Part shown: in pieces, positions 46,755 through 56,336 of the stretch
Layout: each line of letters starts with the position of its first letter
How positions within the stretch are numbered: the first letter of the stretch is position 1
Assembly (NCBI RefSeq): GCF_001984175.1
Contig: NZ_MTQP01000047.1
Location: 1 to 64,000, forward strand
Direction: 5' to 3'
Origin: Saccharothrix sp. ALI-22-I
GTDB lineage: Bacteria; Actinomycetota; Actinomycetes; Mycobacteriales; Pseudonocardiaceae
DNA length: 64,000 nt
The notes under the pieces: model-generated
The model's input: only the letters and a program-made list of their open reading frames with translations
Databases searched by the model: none
What the model was told of the DNA's origin: nothing
Made by a program: the position numbers and the translations under genes

Positions 46755-47881
46755 TCGGGACCGTGACGGACGATCTGGTCGCCGAGTGGTCCGAGTTCTC
46801 CGAATCGGCACTGGGCGGCTTGGGTTCCGCCGACTTCCGCACGCAGTGGAAGGCCATCGCGGGCGGCGGAATCCTGAGGACGGCTGCCTCGGACGCCTCC
46901 GTCGGCCCGGTCACCCGCGCGCTCGCCGCGGTCGAGGGAATCGGAGTCGGTGGTACGCCCGCCGGACTGTGCTATGCGCTGGCGTCCCAGCGGTTCGGCA
47001 TTCAATTCCCCCTTCAAAGCTTCGGTGCACCGGCCTGGACCGCATTGGCGGATGGGGTCGAACGAGGCGACATCCTGCTCTGCCACGCGCTCACCGAGGA
47101 GGGAGGCGGCAGCGACCCGCTGTCGATGACCACGCGGGCCGTGCCCTCGGGCGACGGGGGATGGCGGTTGAACGGGCGCAAGGCGTTCGTCACCGCGGCT
47201 CCGGTGGCCGACCACGCGCTGGTGTTCGCCCGAACCGCGACCGAGCGGACGCCGTTCGCGCTGTCGGCCTTCCTGGTCGACCTGTCGACGTCCGGCGTCC
47301 GACGCAGCGACCCCTTCCCCAAGGTGGCGCTGACCGGGGTGCCCATGGGCGCGCTCGACTTCGACGACGTGCGGCTGGAGCCCGAACGGCTGGTGGGCCA
47401 GGAAGGCGCCGGGTTGGCGCTCCTCACCACCACCACGTCGTGGGAGCGCGCCCTGCTGCTCGGCTACGCGCTCGGACCGATGCGACGGGTGCTGGACCGC
47501 ACGGTCGACTGGGCGCGATCCCGGCGGCAGTTCGACCGGCCGATGGGTGGGAGCCACCTCGTCGCCGGGCGGATCGCGGACATGGCGCTGGCCGTGCACC
47601 GCTCCCGCACGCTGGTCTACGCGATGGCCCACCGGTTCGACCGGTCGGAGTCCGCGCGGAGCCTGGCCTCCGACGCGGCGCTGACCAAGATCTCCGTGGC
47701 TCAGGACTACCTCGAGTTCAGCCGACAGGCGGCGATGCTGGGCGGCGTGCGGTCGTTCATCGCGGACACGGGGCTGACGGTCGACCTGGCCGACCCGATG
47801 GCCGCCTCGGTGTACGCGGGCCCCAACGACCTGCTGCGCGTGTCCGTCGCCCGTGAACTCGGCCTGCCCGTGCAGAACTGA
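46751..47881 (+). CDS. Acyl-CoA dehydrogenase-like flavoprotein 1 (prolyl-carrier oxidase-like)
   Basis: This 376-residue acyl-CoA dehydrogenase fold protein starts at GTG 46751 in a GTGA overlap with the carrier gene. FAD-site motifs are CHALTEEGGGSDPLSMTTRA and WRLNGRKAFVTAAPVADHAL. The usual MCAD-type catalytic Glu position reads VYAGPNDLLR, with no Glu. Instead a Glu lies in TTSWERALLLGYALG, the position used by isovaleryl-CoA dehydrogenase and the prolyl-carrier oxidase AnaB. That supports oxidation of a carrier-bound cyclic amino acid. This was judged by eye from motif spacing. Confidence 0.82.
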   Translation: MIGTVTDDLVAEWSEFSESALGGLGSADFRTQWKAIAGGGILRTAASDASVGPVTRALAAVEGIGVGGTPAGLCYALASQRFGIQFPLQSFGAPAWTALADGVERGDILLCHALTEEGGGSDPLSMTTRAVPSGDGGWRLNGRKAFVTAAPVADHALVFARTATERTPFALSAFLVDLSTSGVRRSDPFPKVALTGVPMGALDFDDVRLEPERLVGQEGAGLALLTTTTSWERALLLGYALGPMRRVLDRTVDWARSRRQFDRPMGGSHLVAGRIADMALAVHRSRTLVYAMAHRFDRSESARSLASDAALTKISVAQDYLEFSRQAAMLGGVRSFIADTGLTVDLADPMAASVYAGPNDLLRVSVARELGLPVQN

Positions 47882-47908
47882 CCGCGCTTTCGAACAGGAC
47901 GGGATTGC

Positions 47909-49096
47909 ATGCGCACCATCGACGCGCCGGACGTGGAAACCACTCTGCTGCAAGTGGCGGAGGTCGCCGCCGGGCTGCGGCTCGTGGCCGGGGAGGTCGA
48001 CGACGGGCGCATCCCCGTCGGGCACGGGTACGAGGTGGTGCGCGACACCGGTCTGCTCACCCTCCTCGTGCCCCGGGCCGCAGGCGGCAGCGGACTGTCC
48101 TATCTGGACTACACCCGCGTGCTGGAGGTGTTGGCGACAGGGGACGCGGCCACCGCCTTGGGGTACAACATGCACAACGTCGCCATCGGCGCACTGTGCG
48201 AGAGCGCGGCCCGTGACCTGCCGCCGAAGGCCGACGCGTTCCGCCGATGGGTGTTCGACGAGGTCGTGCACCGCGGTCGGATGTTCGCCTCGGCGACGTC
48301 GGAGGTGGGCGCGGGCGCCAAACTCACCGGTGTCAAGGCCACGTACCGGCGGACGGACGACGGCTTCGTCCTCAACGGCCACAAATCGTTCGTGTCCCTG
48401 GCCGGGATCGCCGACTACTACATCACCACCGCGCGGCGCGAGGGTACGGACGCGGCGGACGAGGTGTCGCACTTCGTGGTCGCCCGGGACGACGTGGGGG
48501 TGTCGTTCGACGGGCTGTGGGACGGCGCGGCGCTCAACGGGACCGCCACCGCGGCGATGACCATGTCGGAGGTCCGGATCGGCGCCGATCGGCTGTTCCT
48601 CGGGATCGAGGGCATGTCGCTGTTCAAACTGGTGCGCGAGCCGCACTGGATGGTGTCCGGCTACATGGGCGCCTACCTGGGCGTGGCCGAGTCGATCCTT
48701 CGGCACACCACCGACTCCGTCCGGGCGGACGAGCGCAAACGCGACTCCGCGGTCGTCCGTGCCGACGTCGGGCGGGTGGCGATCGAGGTGGCCGCCGCTC
48801 GGGCCCTGGTGCACGCGGCGGCCCGGCTGGTCGACGAGCGCAAGGGCAGTGTGGAGGCCAACAGCGCGGTGCACGCGGCGAAGTACTGCATCGGGGAACT
48901 GGTGCCGCGCCTGGCGCAGACGGCCGTGCGGATCTGCGGGTCGTCCGCGCTGCGCAAGTCGAACCCGCTGGAACGGCTGATGCGGGAGGCCGCGTTCTGC
49001 GCCGTGATGCCCGCCAAGCCCGACGAGTGCCTGGACTACGTCGGCAAGGCCCGGCTCGGGTTCAACATGTTCGATTCGACCACGATCGAGTGGTGA
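47909..49096 (+). CDS. Acyl-CoA dehydrogenase-like flavoprotein 2
   Basis: This 395-residue second member of the family starts at ATG 47909, 27 bp after the first. It keeps the N-terminal helical domain (GYEVVRDTGLLTLLVPRAAG) and the FAD region (ASATSEVGAGAKLTGVKATY, GFVLNGHKSFVSLAGIADYY). Both known catalytic Glu positions appear absent: the helix reads EPHWMVSGYMGAYLGVAESI with Met at the aligned site, and the C-terminus is RLGFNMFDSTTIEW without a YEG motif. It may be an oxygenase-type member, a partner subunit, or act on a later intermediate. Simple pyrrole pathways need only one such enzyme, so the second is unexplained. Confidence 0.8.
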   Translation: MRTIDAPDVETTLLQVAEVAAGLRLVAGEVDDGRIPVGHGYEVVRDTGLLTLLVPRAAGGSGLSYLDYTRVLEVLATGDAATALGYNMHNVAIGALCESAARDLPPKADAFRRWVFDEVVHRGRMFASATSEVGAGAKLTGVKATYRRTDDGFVLNGHKSFVSLAGIADYYITTARREGTDAADEVSHFVVARDDVGVSFDGLWDGAALNGTATAAMTMSEVRIGADRLFLGIEGMSLFKLVREPHWMVSGYMGAYLGVAESILRHTTDSVRADERKRDSAVVRADVGRVAIEVAAARALVHAAARLVDERKGSVEANSAVHAAKYCIGELVPRLAQTAVRICGSSALRKSNPLERLMREAAFCAVMPAKPDECLDYVGKARLGFNMFDSTTIEW

Positions 49097-49102
49097 GGCG
49101 CC

Positions 49103-49888
49103 GTGCCGGTGATCGAACTGTCCGGCGGCCCGGTGGAGTACCGGCGCGTCGCCGGTTCCCCCGACCTGCCGGCCCTGGTCTTCCTGCACGAGGGCCTCGG
49201 CTGCACGGCGACGTGGGGCAGGTTCCCCGATCGCGTCGCTCACGCCACCGGACGGGAGGCCCTGGTCTACTCCCGCCACGGCTACGGGGCCTCGGGCCCG
49301 GCCACGACTCCGCGGACGCCTCGCTACCTGCACGACGAGGCGTTGGAGACGCTACCGGAACTGCTCGACCGCCTGGGGCTACACCGGCCCGCGCTGGTCG
49401 GGCACAGCGACGGAGCCTCGATCGCCCTCCTGCACGCCTCCCGTCACCCGGTGGACCAGGTGACGGTGATGGCACCGCACGCCTTCGTCGAGGCCAGGAC
49501 GTTGGCCGGTATCCGGGAGTCGATCGCCGCCTACGCCGCAGGCCCTCTGCGTCGCCGCCTGGCCCAGGTCCACGACGACCCGGACACCGCGTTCACCTCC
49601 TGGACCGGTGTCTGGCTCTCCGCCGCCTTCCGGGAGTGGGACATCACCGCGGAGTTGGCCGGTGTCGACGCCCCCGTCCTGATGGTCCAGGGCGATCACG
49701 ACCAATACGGCACCACCGCCCAGCTCGACGCCGTGGAACGCGCGGTGCGGGGCCCGACCAGGCGAGCAGAGCTGTCGGACTGCGGGCACTTGCCGCACGT
49801 GGAGAAGCCGGAGGAAGTCCTCGGGCTGGTCGAGAACTTCCTCCGGTCCAGGGTCGGCGCGGACGACCTGGGCGCCGGCGTGCCGTGA
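49103..49888 (+). CDS. Alpha/beta hydrolase
   Basis: This 261-residue hydrolase starts at GTG 49103, 6 bp after the previous stop. The nucleophile elbow is GHSDGAS, the acid is the Asp in MVQGDHDQYG, and the His is in CGHLPHVEKPEEV. An oxyanion-hole HEGLG precedes (LVFLHEGLGCTATW). A lid domain lies between. Being last in the operon, it may release the product from the carrier protein or edit misloaded intermediates. It converges on the transporter operon with four bases between stops. Confidence 0.85.
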   Translation: MPVIELSGGPVEYRRVAGSPDLPALVFLHEGLGCTATWGRFPDRVAHATGREALVYSRHGYGASGPATTPRTPRYLHDEALETLPELLDRLGLHRPALVGHSDGASIALLHASRHPVDQVTVMAPHAFVEARTLAGIRESIAAYAAGPLRRRLAQVHDDPDTAFTSWTGVWLSAAFREWDITAELAGVDAPVLMVQGDHDQYGTTAQLDAVERAVRGPTRRAELSDCGHLPHVEKPEEVLGLVENFLRSRVGADDLGAGVP

Positions 49889-49892
49889 CCGC

Positions 49893-51632
49893 TCAGCCGG
49901 ACTTGAGGCGCCAACCGCCCACGCGGTCGCGTTCGCTCCAGAACCGGCGGTAGAGGCCGTCCACGGCCATCAGCTCCTGGTGGGTACCCGACTCCCGCAC
50001 ACATCCCCCGTCGAGCACCAGGATGCGGTCGGCGTCGACCACCGTGGACAACTGGTGGGCGATCACCAGGAGCGTGCAACGGCCGGCGAGCGCACGAACG
50101 GTGTCGGTGATCGCGGCCTCGTTGACCGAGTCCAGCGCGGCGGTGGCCTCGTCGAGGATGACGACGGGAGCACGTTTGAGGATGGCGCGGGCCAGGGAGA
50201 CGCGTTGGCGTTCGCCCCCGGACAGCGCGGCGCCGCCTTCACCTACACGGGTGTCCCAACCATCCGGGAGCCGGTGGACGATCTCGTCGACCCTGGCCAG
50301 ACGCGCGGCCTCGGCGACGTCCTCGTCGCTCGCGTCCGGTCGACCGAGCCGGACGTTCTCCGCGATGGTGCCCTCGAACAGGTAGACGTGCTGGAACACC
50401 GGGGCGACGAGCGCGGTGCGGTCGGCGGCGCTCAGCTCGCGCACGTCGACGCCGCCGATCCGGACCGAACCCGAGTCGACGTCCCAGAATCGGGCGATGA
50501 GCCGGGTGAGCGTCGTCTTGCCCGAGCCCGACGGTCCCACGAGCGCTGTCACGCCGTTGGCGGGGATGACCGCGTTCACCCCGTCGAGGAGGAAGCGGTC
50601 GGTCGGCGAGCCGGGATAGCGGAACCGGACGTCGACCAGCTCGATCCGCGAGCCCGCGGGTGTGCGTGGCCGTCCCGGTTCGGGCAGCGGCGGCACGTCG
50701 AGGATTTCCCGCACCTGCGCCAGCCGGGCTTTGACGGTGCGCAACGAGCCGCCGAGGTCGCCGAGCGCGGAAACGGGTTCGGCGAACCGGACCACCAGCA
50801 CGGCCAGCGCGATGAACTGCGGCACGTCCGCGGTGTCACCGAGGGCGAGCAATGCGCTCACCGCCAGCACGAACGTCACCGACAACTGCACAGCCCCGCC
50901 GAAAAGCCCGCGCGCCAACGAGTTTCGCCGGAGCTGTCGCCGGCCGGCCTCGTGCTGCCCGACCAGCACCTCGTCCAGTCTGTCCTGGTGCGCACGCCCA
51001 CCGCCGAAGGCGCGCAGCACCGACTGGCGTTGGGCGAACTCCAGGATCCGGTCGTTGGACCGGCCGATCGCGGCGTCCACGTCGGCGTCGGTTTCCGCCA
51101 GCACTCTGGTCGACCAGCGGTACGCGGCGTAGAGCACGGGCACGGTCGCCGCCATCGCCAACGCCGGCCGCCAATCGAACACCGCCATGCCCACCAACAC
51201 GGTCAGCGGTGTGGCGACCGCGGTGATCAGCGGACCCACCAGGTGCGCGAACACGACGGTGACCTCGCCGACGCCCGCGGTGGCCAGCCTGGTGAGCGAA
51301 CCGAGCCTCACCGCGGCGAACCAGCCCAGCGGCAGGTCGCCGAGGTGGTCGCCGAGCCTGCGGTACAGGGCTCCGGTCGCGGCCACCGCAGTGCGGAAGC
51401 CGAGCAGCGCCTGCACGTAGTAGGCGACCCCGGTCACGACGGCCGCCACCGCGAGCGCCGCCAGCCAACGCAGGGCCGCGTCGGTCTCCCCGCGCAGCAG
51501 CGCCCGCAGCAACGGCACGAGCAGCACGAAGACGACACCTTGCGACACCGCGTGCCAGAGGACGGCGGCCAAGTGCAGCCGGATCCGCCGCGCCTCCCCC
51601 GACCCGATCACGCGGATGAGTTCACGCAGCAT
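49893..51632 (-). CDS. ABC half-transporter (permease-ATPase fusion) 1
   Basis: This 579-residue protein has a six-helix type IV membrane domain (about 1-320) and an ATPase with Walker A LVGPSGSGKTTLTRLIAR, signature ALSGGERQRVSLARAILKR, Walker B VVILDEATAALD and switch His in LVIAHQLSTVVDA. It starts one base inside the stop of its partner (TGATG), so the two form a heterodimer. Size and pairing resemble YbtP/YbtQ-like pairs of siderophore clusters, but without an IrtA-type siderophore-interaction domain. Import or export cannot be told from sequence. Confidence 0.88.
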   Translation of the reverse strand: MLRELIRVIGSGEARRIRLHLAAVLWHAVSQGVVFVLLVPLLRALLRGETDAALRWLAALAVAAVVTGVAYYVQALLGFRTAVAATGALYRRLGDHLGDLPLGWFAAVRLGSLTRLATAGVGEVTVVFAHLVGPLITAVATPLTVLVGMAVFDWRPALAMAATVPVLYAAYRWSTRVLAETDADVDAAIGRSNDRILEFAQRQSVLRAFGGGRAHQDRLDEVLVGQHEAGRRQLRRNSLARGLFGGAVQLSVTFVLAVSALLALGDTADVPQFIALAVLVVRFAEPVSALGDLGGSLRTVKARLAQVREILDVPPLPEPGRPRTPAGSRIELVDVRFRYPGSPTDRFLLDGVNAVIPANGVTALVGPSGSGKTTLTRLIARFWDVDSGSVRIGGVDVRELSAADRTALVAPVFQHVYLFEGTIAENVRLGRPDASDEDVAEAARLARVDEIVHRLPDGWDTRVGEGGAALSGGERQRVSLARAILKRAPVVILDEATAALDSVNEAAITDTVRALAGRCTLLVIAHQLSTVVDADRILVLDGGCVRESGTHQELMAVDGLYRRFWSERDRVGGWRLKSG

Positions 51633-53377
51633 CAGCGTCGTCCTCCCGTGGGCGTGCCCTGTTGTTCGGCCGCCTGCCACAGACGTCGGTAGACGCCGTC
51701 GTGGGTGAGCAGCTCGGCGTGGGTGCCGCGCTCGACCAGCGTTCCGGCGTCCAGCACGAGGATCTGGTCGGCCTCGGTCACCGTGTGCAGGCGGTGCGCG
51801 ACGAACAACACCGTTCGCCCGGCGACCAACGCCGACAGCGCGTCGTAGATGGCCGCTTCCGACTCGGGATCGACGAACGCCGTCGCCTCGTCCAGCACGA
51901 GGACCGGGGCGTCGGCGAGCAGCGCGCGGGCGATCGCCACCCGTTGTGCTTCTCCACCGGACAGTTGCGCGTCCTCGCCGACCACGGAGTCGTAGCCGCG
52001 GGGCAGCGCGGTGATCCGGTCGTGGCACCGAGCCGCGACGGCCGCCGCACGCACGTCGTCGTCACCGGCGTCCGGTCGGCCGAGACGGATGTTGTCGGCG
52101 ATGCTCGCCGTCACCAGGCCGGCGTCCTGGAAGACGAACGAGACCGACGCGTACAGGGCGGCCGCGTCGAGATCCCGCAGATCCACTCCCCCCACCCGGA
52201 TCGAGCCTTCCCACGGGTCGAAGAAGCGGGACAGCAGGGCGGCGGTGGTGGACTTGCCCGCACCGGACGGGCCGACCAGGGCGGTGACCGTGCCGGGTTC
52301 CAGCACGAAACCCACGTCACGAAGGCTCGGCGCCCCTTCCTGGTAGCCGAAGGTGACGTGCTCGAACTCCACCCGGCTGTCGGCCGGGCTACCCGACACG
52401 GGTGGTTCCGGCAGTTCCGCCGTGGCCAGCACCTCGTCCACTCGTTCGGCGGCGGCACGCGCGGCGGCGAACGCCTGAGGGCCGTACGTGATCACCACCA
52501 GCGGTGCGGTAAGCGCGAGGCCCAGCAACACGAACGGCAGCACGTCGATCGGCCGGACGAGACCGAGTGCGACGAACACCGTGCCCGCCGCGGTGGCCGA
52601 CAGCAGCATCGCCGCCGGACTGACCAACGCATATGCCGTCGCGCTCAGCTTCAGGATCGGTCCCTTCACCGCGCTGAACGCGACCATGTAGTCGTCGATC
52701 GCGCGGTGGAACCGGTTGTCCGCCCGGTCGCGCCCGCCGAACGCCTTGATCACCGCGATGCCCTGGACGAACTCCACTACCGCCCTGGTGATGCCCGCGA
52801 CCGCGCCCGCCATCCGCTCGCCCTGACGGCTGCCGCGCCGACCGGTGGCTACGAACAGCACTGCGAACAGTGGCAGCAGGACCAGCGTGGCCAGCGTCAG
52901 CCGCCAGTCGAACACCACGAGCAACAGCAGTGCGCTCACGGGCATCACCACGGCCGCGGTCAGGTCGGGCAACGCGTGGGCGACCAGATAATGGACGGCC
53001 TCGATGTCGTCCGCCAGCGCCTTCTTCACCGTGGCGCTGTTCCTCGCACCGAACCAGCCGAGCGGGACGCGGCCGAGCTTGGCCGCGACCCGCCTGCGCA
53101 CGGCGAGTTGGAAGTCGATGTCCGCGTCGTGCATCAACTGGTAACCCACCGCTTGGGCGACCAGACGCACGACCAGCGCGCCCGCCGCGAACGCGACCAC
53201 GGCCCACACCGCGCCCCGATCCACCTCGGGGCGCAGCAGTTCCAGCGCCAGGAGGTGGATCGCGACGAAGGTGGCCAGCGACGCCACGGTGGCGACGGCC
53301 TGGAGCACGACGCCCCCGGTGATCCGGCCGCGCACCGGCCGCAGCATCGAGCGCAAGCCGTCCTGGTGCCCGGTCAT
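51632..53377 (-). CDS. ABC half-transporter (permease-ATPase fusion) 2
   Basis: The 581-residue partner of the previous gene starts at ATG 53377, overlapping the MFS stop by four bases. Walker A is LVGPSGAGKSTTAALLSRFF, the signature QLSGGEAQRVAIARALLAD and Walker B VLVLDEATAFVD, with switch His in FVAHRLHTV. The membrane domain begins LRSMLRPVRGRITGGVVLQA. Together they should move one substrate, plausibly the siderophore-like product of the neighbouring genes. Confidence 0.88.
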   Translation of the reverse strand: MTGHQDGLRSMLRPVRGRITGGVVLQAVATVASLATFVAIHLLALELLRPEVDRGAVWAVVAFAAGALVVRLVAQAVGYQLMHDADIDFQLAVRRRVAAKLGRVPLGWFGARNSATVKKALADDIEAVHYLVAHALPDLTAAVVMPVSALLLLVVFDWRLTLATLVLLPLFAVLFVATGRRGSRQGERMAGAVAGITRAVVEFVQGIAVIKAFGGRDRADNRFHRAIDDYMVAFSAVKGPILKLSATAYALVSPAAMLLSATAAGTVFVALGLVRPIDVLPFVLLGLALTAPLVVITYGPQAFAAARAAAERVDEVLATAELPEPPVSGSPADSRVEFEHVTFGYQEGAPSLRDVGFVLEPGTVTALVGPSGAGKSTTAALLSRFFDPWEGSIRVGGVDLRDLDAAALYASVSFVFQDAGLVTASIADNIRLGRPDAGDDDVRAAAVAARCHDRITALPRGYDSVVGEDAQLSGGEAQRVAIARALLADAPVLVLDEATAFVDPESEAAIYDALSALVAGRTVLFVAHRLHTVTEADQILVLDAGTLVERGTHAELLTHDGVYRRLWQAAEQQGTPTGGRR

Positions 53378-54807
53378 CGGTGGGCGACGCGGTCTGGTTT
53401 GACCGCGAACACCGCGATCAGTGTGGCAACGGCCAGCACGACGGCACTGGCCAGGAACGCGATGGCGTAGCCGTCGGTCAGCGTCCTGTCGGACAGCGGA
53501 CCGGCCGCCGCGGTCACCGAGATGGCCACGACGTTGAGGGCGGAGATGCCGACCGCGCCACCGATCTCGCGCATGGCGTTGGTCAGTGCACCGGCCACTC
53601 CGGCGTCGCCGTGGTCGACGCCGTCGAGGGTCAGTTTCATGACCGTGGTCATCGCCGCGCCGATGCCGAGTCCCACCACGACCTGCGCCGGCATCAGCGT
53701 GCTCCAGAAGCCGGTCGTCGGCTCGATCAGGCCGAGCCAGCCGATACCCAGCACGCCCGCCAGGAGCCCGACGATCACCACACCGCGCGCGCTCATCCGG
53801 CCGAGCAGGCGCCCCGCGACCACCGAGCCGATGAAGATGCCGACGCCGATGGGCACGAAGGCCAGGCCGGTGCGCAGCGGCGTGTAGTCCTGCACGACCT
53901 GGAGGTAGTAGGTCAGGAAGAGGTAGAACGCGTACAGCGCCCCACCGATCAGGAAGACCACGGCGTAACCGCTGCCGCGCACCCGGTCGCGTACGACCCG
54001 CAGCGGCATCATGGGCGCGGCGGACCGGTGCTCGATCCACACGAACGCCACCAGCAGCACGATCCCCACCAGTACGAAGGTCAGCGTGGATGCGCTCAGC
54101 CAACCGCGCTCGACGGCCTGGGAGATCCCGTAGATCAACGTGCCGACGCCGAGCGTGCCGGTCAACGTGCCGGGCAGGTCGTAGCGGACGGGCCCACCGG
54201 CCCGGCTGTCGCGGAGCACCCGGAACGCGGCGATCAGGATCAGCAGCACCACGGGCACGTTGATCAGCAGAGTCCACCGCCACGAGCCGTACTCCGTGAG
54301 CACGCCGCCGAGCACCATGCCGATGACGCCACCGGTGCCGACCGCCGCGCCGAAGATGCCGAACGCCTTTCCGCGTTCGGCGGGATCGGTGAAGGTGGTC
54401 GCCAGCAGCGCCAGTCCGGCGGGCGCGAGGAACGCGGCGAACCCGCCCTGCACAGCGCGCGCGGTCAGCAGGATCGCGGCGTTCTCCGCGAGACCACCGA
54501 CCGCGGACGCGACGGCGAAACCCACCAGGCCCCAGACGAACATCCGCTTGCGGCCGTGGAGGTCGGCCATCCTGCCGCCGAGCAGCAACAGGCCGCCGAA
54601 GGTCAGGGAGTACCCGGTGACCACCCACTGCTTGGCCACGTCGGACATGCCGAGCGCCTGCTGAGCCGACGGCAGCGCGATGTTGACCACCGAAGCGTCC
54701 AGCACGACGAGCAGCTGGGCGGCGGCGATCACGGCCAGCGCTAACCAACGCCGTGGATCAGCGCTGTCCGTGCTTCCGCTTGCCGTCTCGGCGGCGGACT
54801 GTGCCAT
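53374..54807 (-). CDS. MFS transporter, DHA2 (EmrB/QacA) family, copy 1
   Basis: This 477-residue protein with 14 predicted membrane segments has motif A GGRMADLHGRKRMFVWGLVG, motif C-like GGVIGMVLGGVLTEYGSWRW and a typical N-terminus (LAVIAAAQLLVVLDASVVNI). It should export drugs or natural products by proton antiport. It is about half identical by eye to the MFS protein encoded upstream, suggesting tandem duplication. A dyad shared with that gene lies 37 bp before its start, so it can be transcribed independently together with the two ABC genes. Confidence 0.9.
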   Translation of the reverse strand: MAQSAAETASGSTDSADPRRWLALAVIAAAQLLVVLDASVVNIALPSAQQALGMSDVAKQWVVTGYSLTFGGLLLLGGRMADLHGRKRMFVWGLVGFAVASAVGGLAENAAILLTARAVQGGFAAFLAPAGLALLATTFTDPAERGKAFGIFGAAVGTGGVIGMVLGGVLTEYGSWRWTLLINVPVVLLILIAAFRVLRDSRAGGPVRYDLPGTLTGTLGVGTLIYGISQAVERGWLSASTLTFVLVGIVLLVAFVWIEHRSAAPMMPLRVVRDRVRGSGYAVVFLIGGALYAFYLFLTYYLQVVQDYTPLRTGLAFVPIGVGIFIGSVVAGRLLGRMSARGVVIVGLLAGVLGIGWLGLIEPTTGFWSTLMPAQVVVGLGIGAAMTTVMKLTLDGVDHGDAGVAGALTNAMREIGGAVGISALNVVAISVTAAAGPLSDRTLTDGYAIAFLASAVVLAVATLIAVFAVKPDRVAHR

Positions 54808-54843
54808 GACATCCCCAATCGATTCACGGCGGCTGCGACCGCC

Positions 54844-54872
54844 GACTTTGCGACAAACTGTCATAAATTGGT
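54844..54872 (-). promoter_or_regulatory. Candidate TetR operator 1 (upstream of MFS copy 1)
   Basis: The dyad TTT-GCG-ACA-AAC-TGT-CAT-AAA, with flanking GAC and TTGGT, lies 37-65 bp before the MFS start. It is nearly the same as the site at 56337-56365. The conserved letters fit TTT-N3-ACA-N3-TGT-N3-AAA, a symmetric 21-bp pattern suited to a TetR dimer. The gap otherwise holds only the ribosome-binding region. Confidence 0.65.
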
Positions 54873-54904
54873 CCGGCCGAACCTGTCGTCCGGTACCAGT
54901 CAGA

Positions 54905-56305
54905 TCAAGCGGGAACGGTCGCCCGCCGTGGCGCGGTCGCGAACAGTGCGACCACCGCGGCAACGGCGAACAACACCGCCCCGACGAGGAAGGCCACCAC
55001 GTAACCGTCGGTGAGCGCCTCCGGGCCGGTCCCGACGGTTGCGAACAGTGCGACGGCGTTGAGCACGGACACACCGACAGCCCCGCCGACCTGCCGCATC
55101 GCGTTGGTCAGCGCGCTCGCCACACCGGTGTCCTCGGGCGGGACGCCGTCGAGCGTCGCCTTGGTGACCGTGGTCAGCGCCGCGCCGATGCCCAAGCCCC
55201 CGACGAGCTGCGCGGGCACGATCAGCGACCACATCCCGCTGGCGGGGTCGAGGGTGCCGAAGGCCGCGAGCCCGACCGCGCCCAGCGCCAGCCCGCTCAC
55301 CAGGATGACGCGCGGGGTGATCTTGGCCAACAGCCGTCCCGCACTGAGCGAGCCGATGAAGATGCCCAACCCGCTTGGAACGAAGACCAGGCCCGTCAGC
55401 AGCGGCGAGTAACCGCGAACGAGTTGCAGGTAGTAGGCGAGCAGCAGGTAGAACGCCAGCAGCGCCGCGCCGGCGAGGAACACGATCAGGTACCCGGCAC
55501 CGCGGACGCGGTCGACGACGATCCGCAGCGGCATGATCGGACGCCGCGACCGCCGCTCGACCACCAGGAAGACGGCCAGCAGCACTACGCCGGCCGCGAT
55601 GAACCCGAGGGTTGTCGGATGCGTCCAGCCTTGGGTCTCGGCCTGGCTGATGCCGTACACCAGAGAACCCACACCCGCGGTTGCGGTGAGCGCGCCGGGC
55701 AGGTCGTACCCGGCGACACCGCTGCCGCGGCTGTCGTCGAGCAGTCGCAGTGCGGGAACCAGGACCAGCGCCGCGAGCGGCACGTTGATCAGCAGGCACC
55801 AGCGCCAGGAACCGATCTCGGTGAGCACGCCGCCGAGCACCATGCCCACGGCCATGCCCGACCCCACCGCGGCGCCGAAGACGCCGAAGGCCTTGCCCCG
55901 CTCCTTGGGGTCCTGGAACGCGGTGGCGAGGAGCGCGAGCCCGGCGGGTGCCATGAGAGCCGCGAACACGCCCTGGGCGGCCCGCGCCACCGGGAGCATG
56001 ACCGGGCCGGTCGCCAGTCCGCCGACGAGGGACATCAGTGCGAACCCGACCACGCCGACCAGGAAGACCTTCTTGCGGCCCACCATGTCCGCGAGCCGTC
56101 CGCCGACCAGCAGGAAGCCGCCGAAGGTCAACGTGTACGCGGCCACCACCCAGTGCCGCGCCGCATCACCCATGCCCAGCTCCGCCTGCGCGGAAGGCAG
56201 CGCGATGTTGACCACCGAGGAGTCGAGCACGATCAACAACTGCGCGGCGGCGATCACCGCCAGCGCACCCCACCGCCGTGGGTCGAGCCCTGTGTCAACC
56301 GACAT
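54905..56305 (-). CDS. MFS transporter, DHA2 (EmrB/QacA) family, copy 2
   Basis: This 466-residue transporter starts at ATG 56305 (MSVDTGLDPRRWGALAVIAA). It has motif A GGRLADMVGRKKVFLVGVVG and motif C-like GSGMAVGMVLGGVLTEIGSW, with 14 predicted membrane segments. It is closely similar in sequence and order of motifs to the downstream copy. It lies 62 bp after the TetR stop with its own operator in between. Two related pumps in one cassette suggest export of related compounds or dosage. Confidence 0.9.
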   Translation of the reverse strand: MSVDTGLDPRRWGALAVIAAAQLLIVLDSSVVNIALPSAQAELGMGDAARHWVVAAYTLTFGGFLLVGGRLADMVGRKKVFLVGVVGFALMSLVGGLATGPVMLPVARAAQGVFAALMAPAGLALLATAFQDPKERGKAFGVFGAAVGSGMAVGMVLGGVLTEIGSWRWCLLINVPLAALVLVPALRLLDDSRGSGVAGYDLPGALTATAGVGSLVYGISQAETQGWTHPTTLGFIAAGVVLLAVFLVVERRSRRPIMPLRIVVDRVRGAGYLIVFLAGAALLAFYLLLAYYLQLVRGYSPLLTGLVFVPSGLGIFIGSLSAGRLLAKITPRVILVSGLALGAVGLAAFGTLDPASGMWSLIVPAQLVGGLGIGAALTTVTKATLDGVPPEDTGVASALTNAMRQVGGAVGVSVLNAVALFATVGTGPEALTDGYVVAFLVGAVLFAVAAVVALFATAPRRATVPA

Positions 56306-56336
56306 GCGTCCTCCCCGACGTAGACACGACGAGGAG

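Noticed and set aside
46469-49333. 954-codon minus-strand frame opposite the flavoprotein genes
   Set aside because: Antisense shadow of three convincing plus-strand genes.
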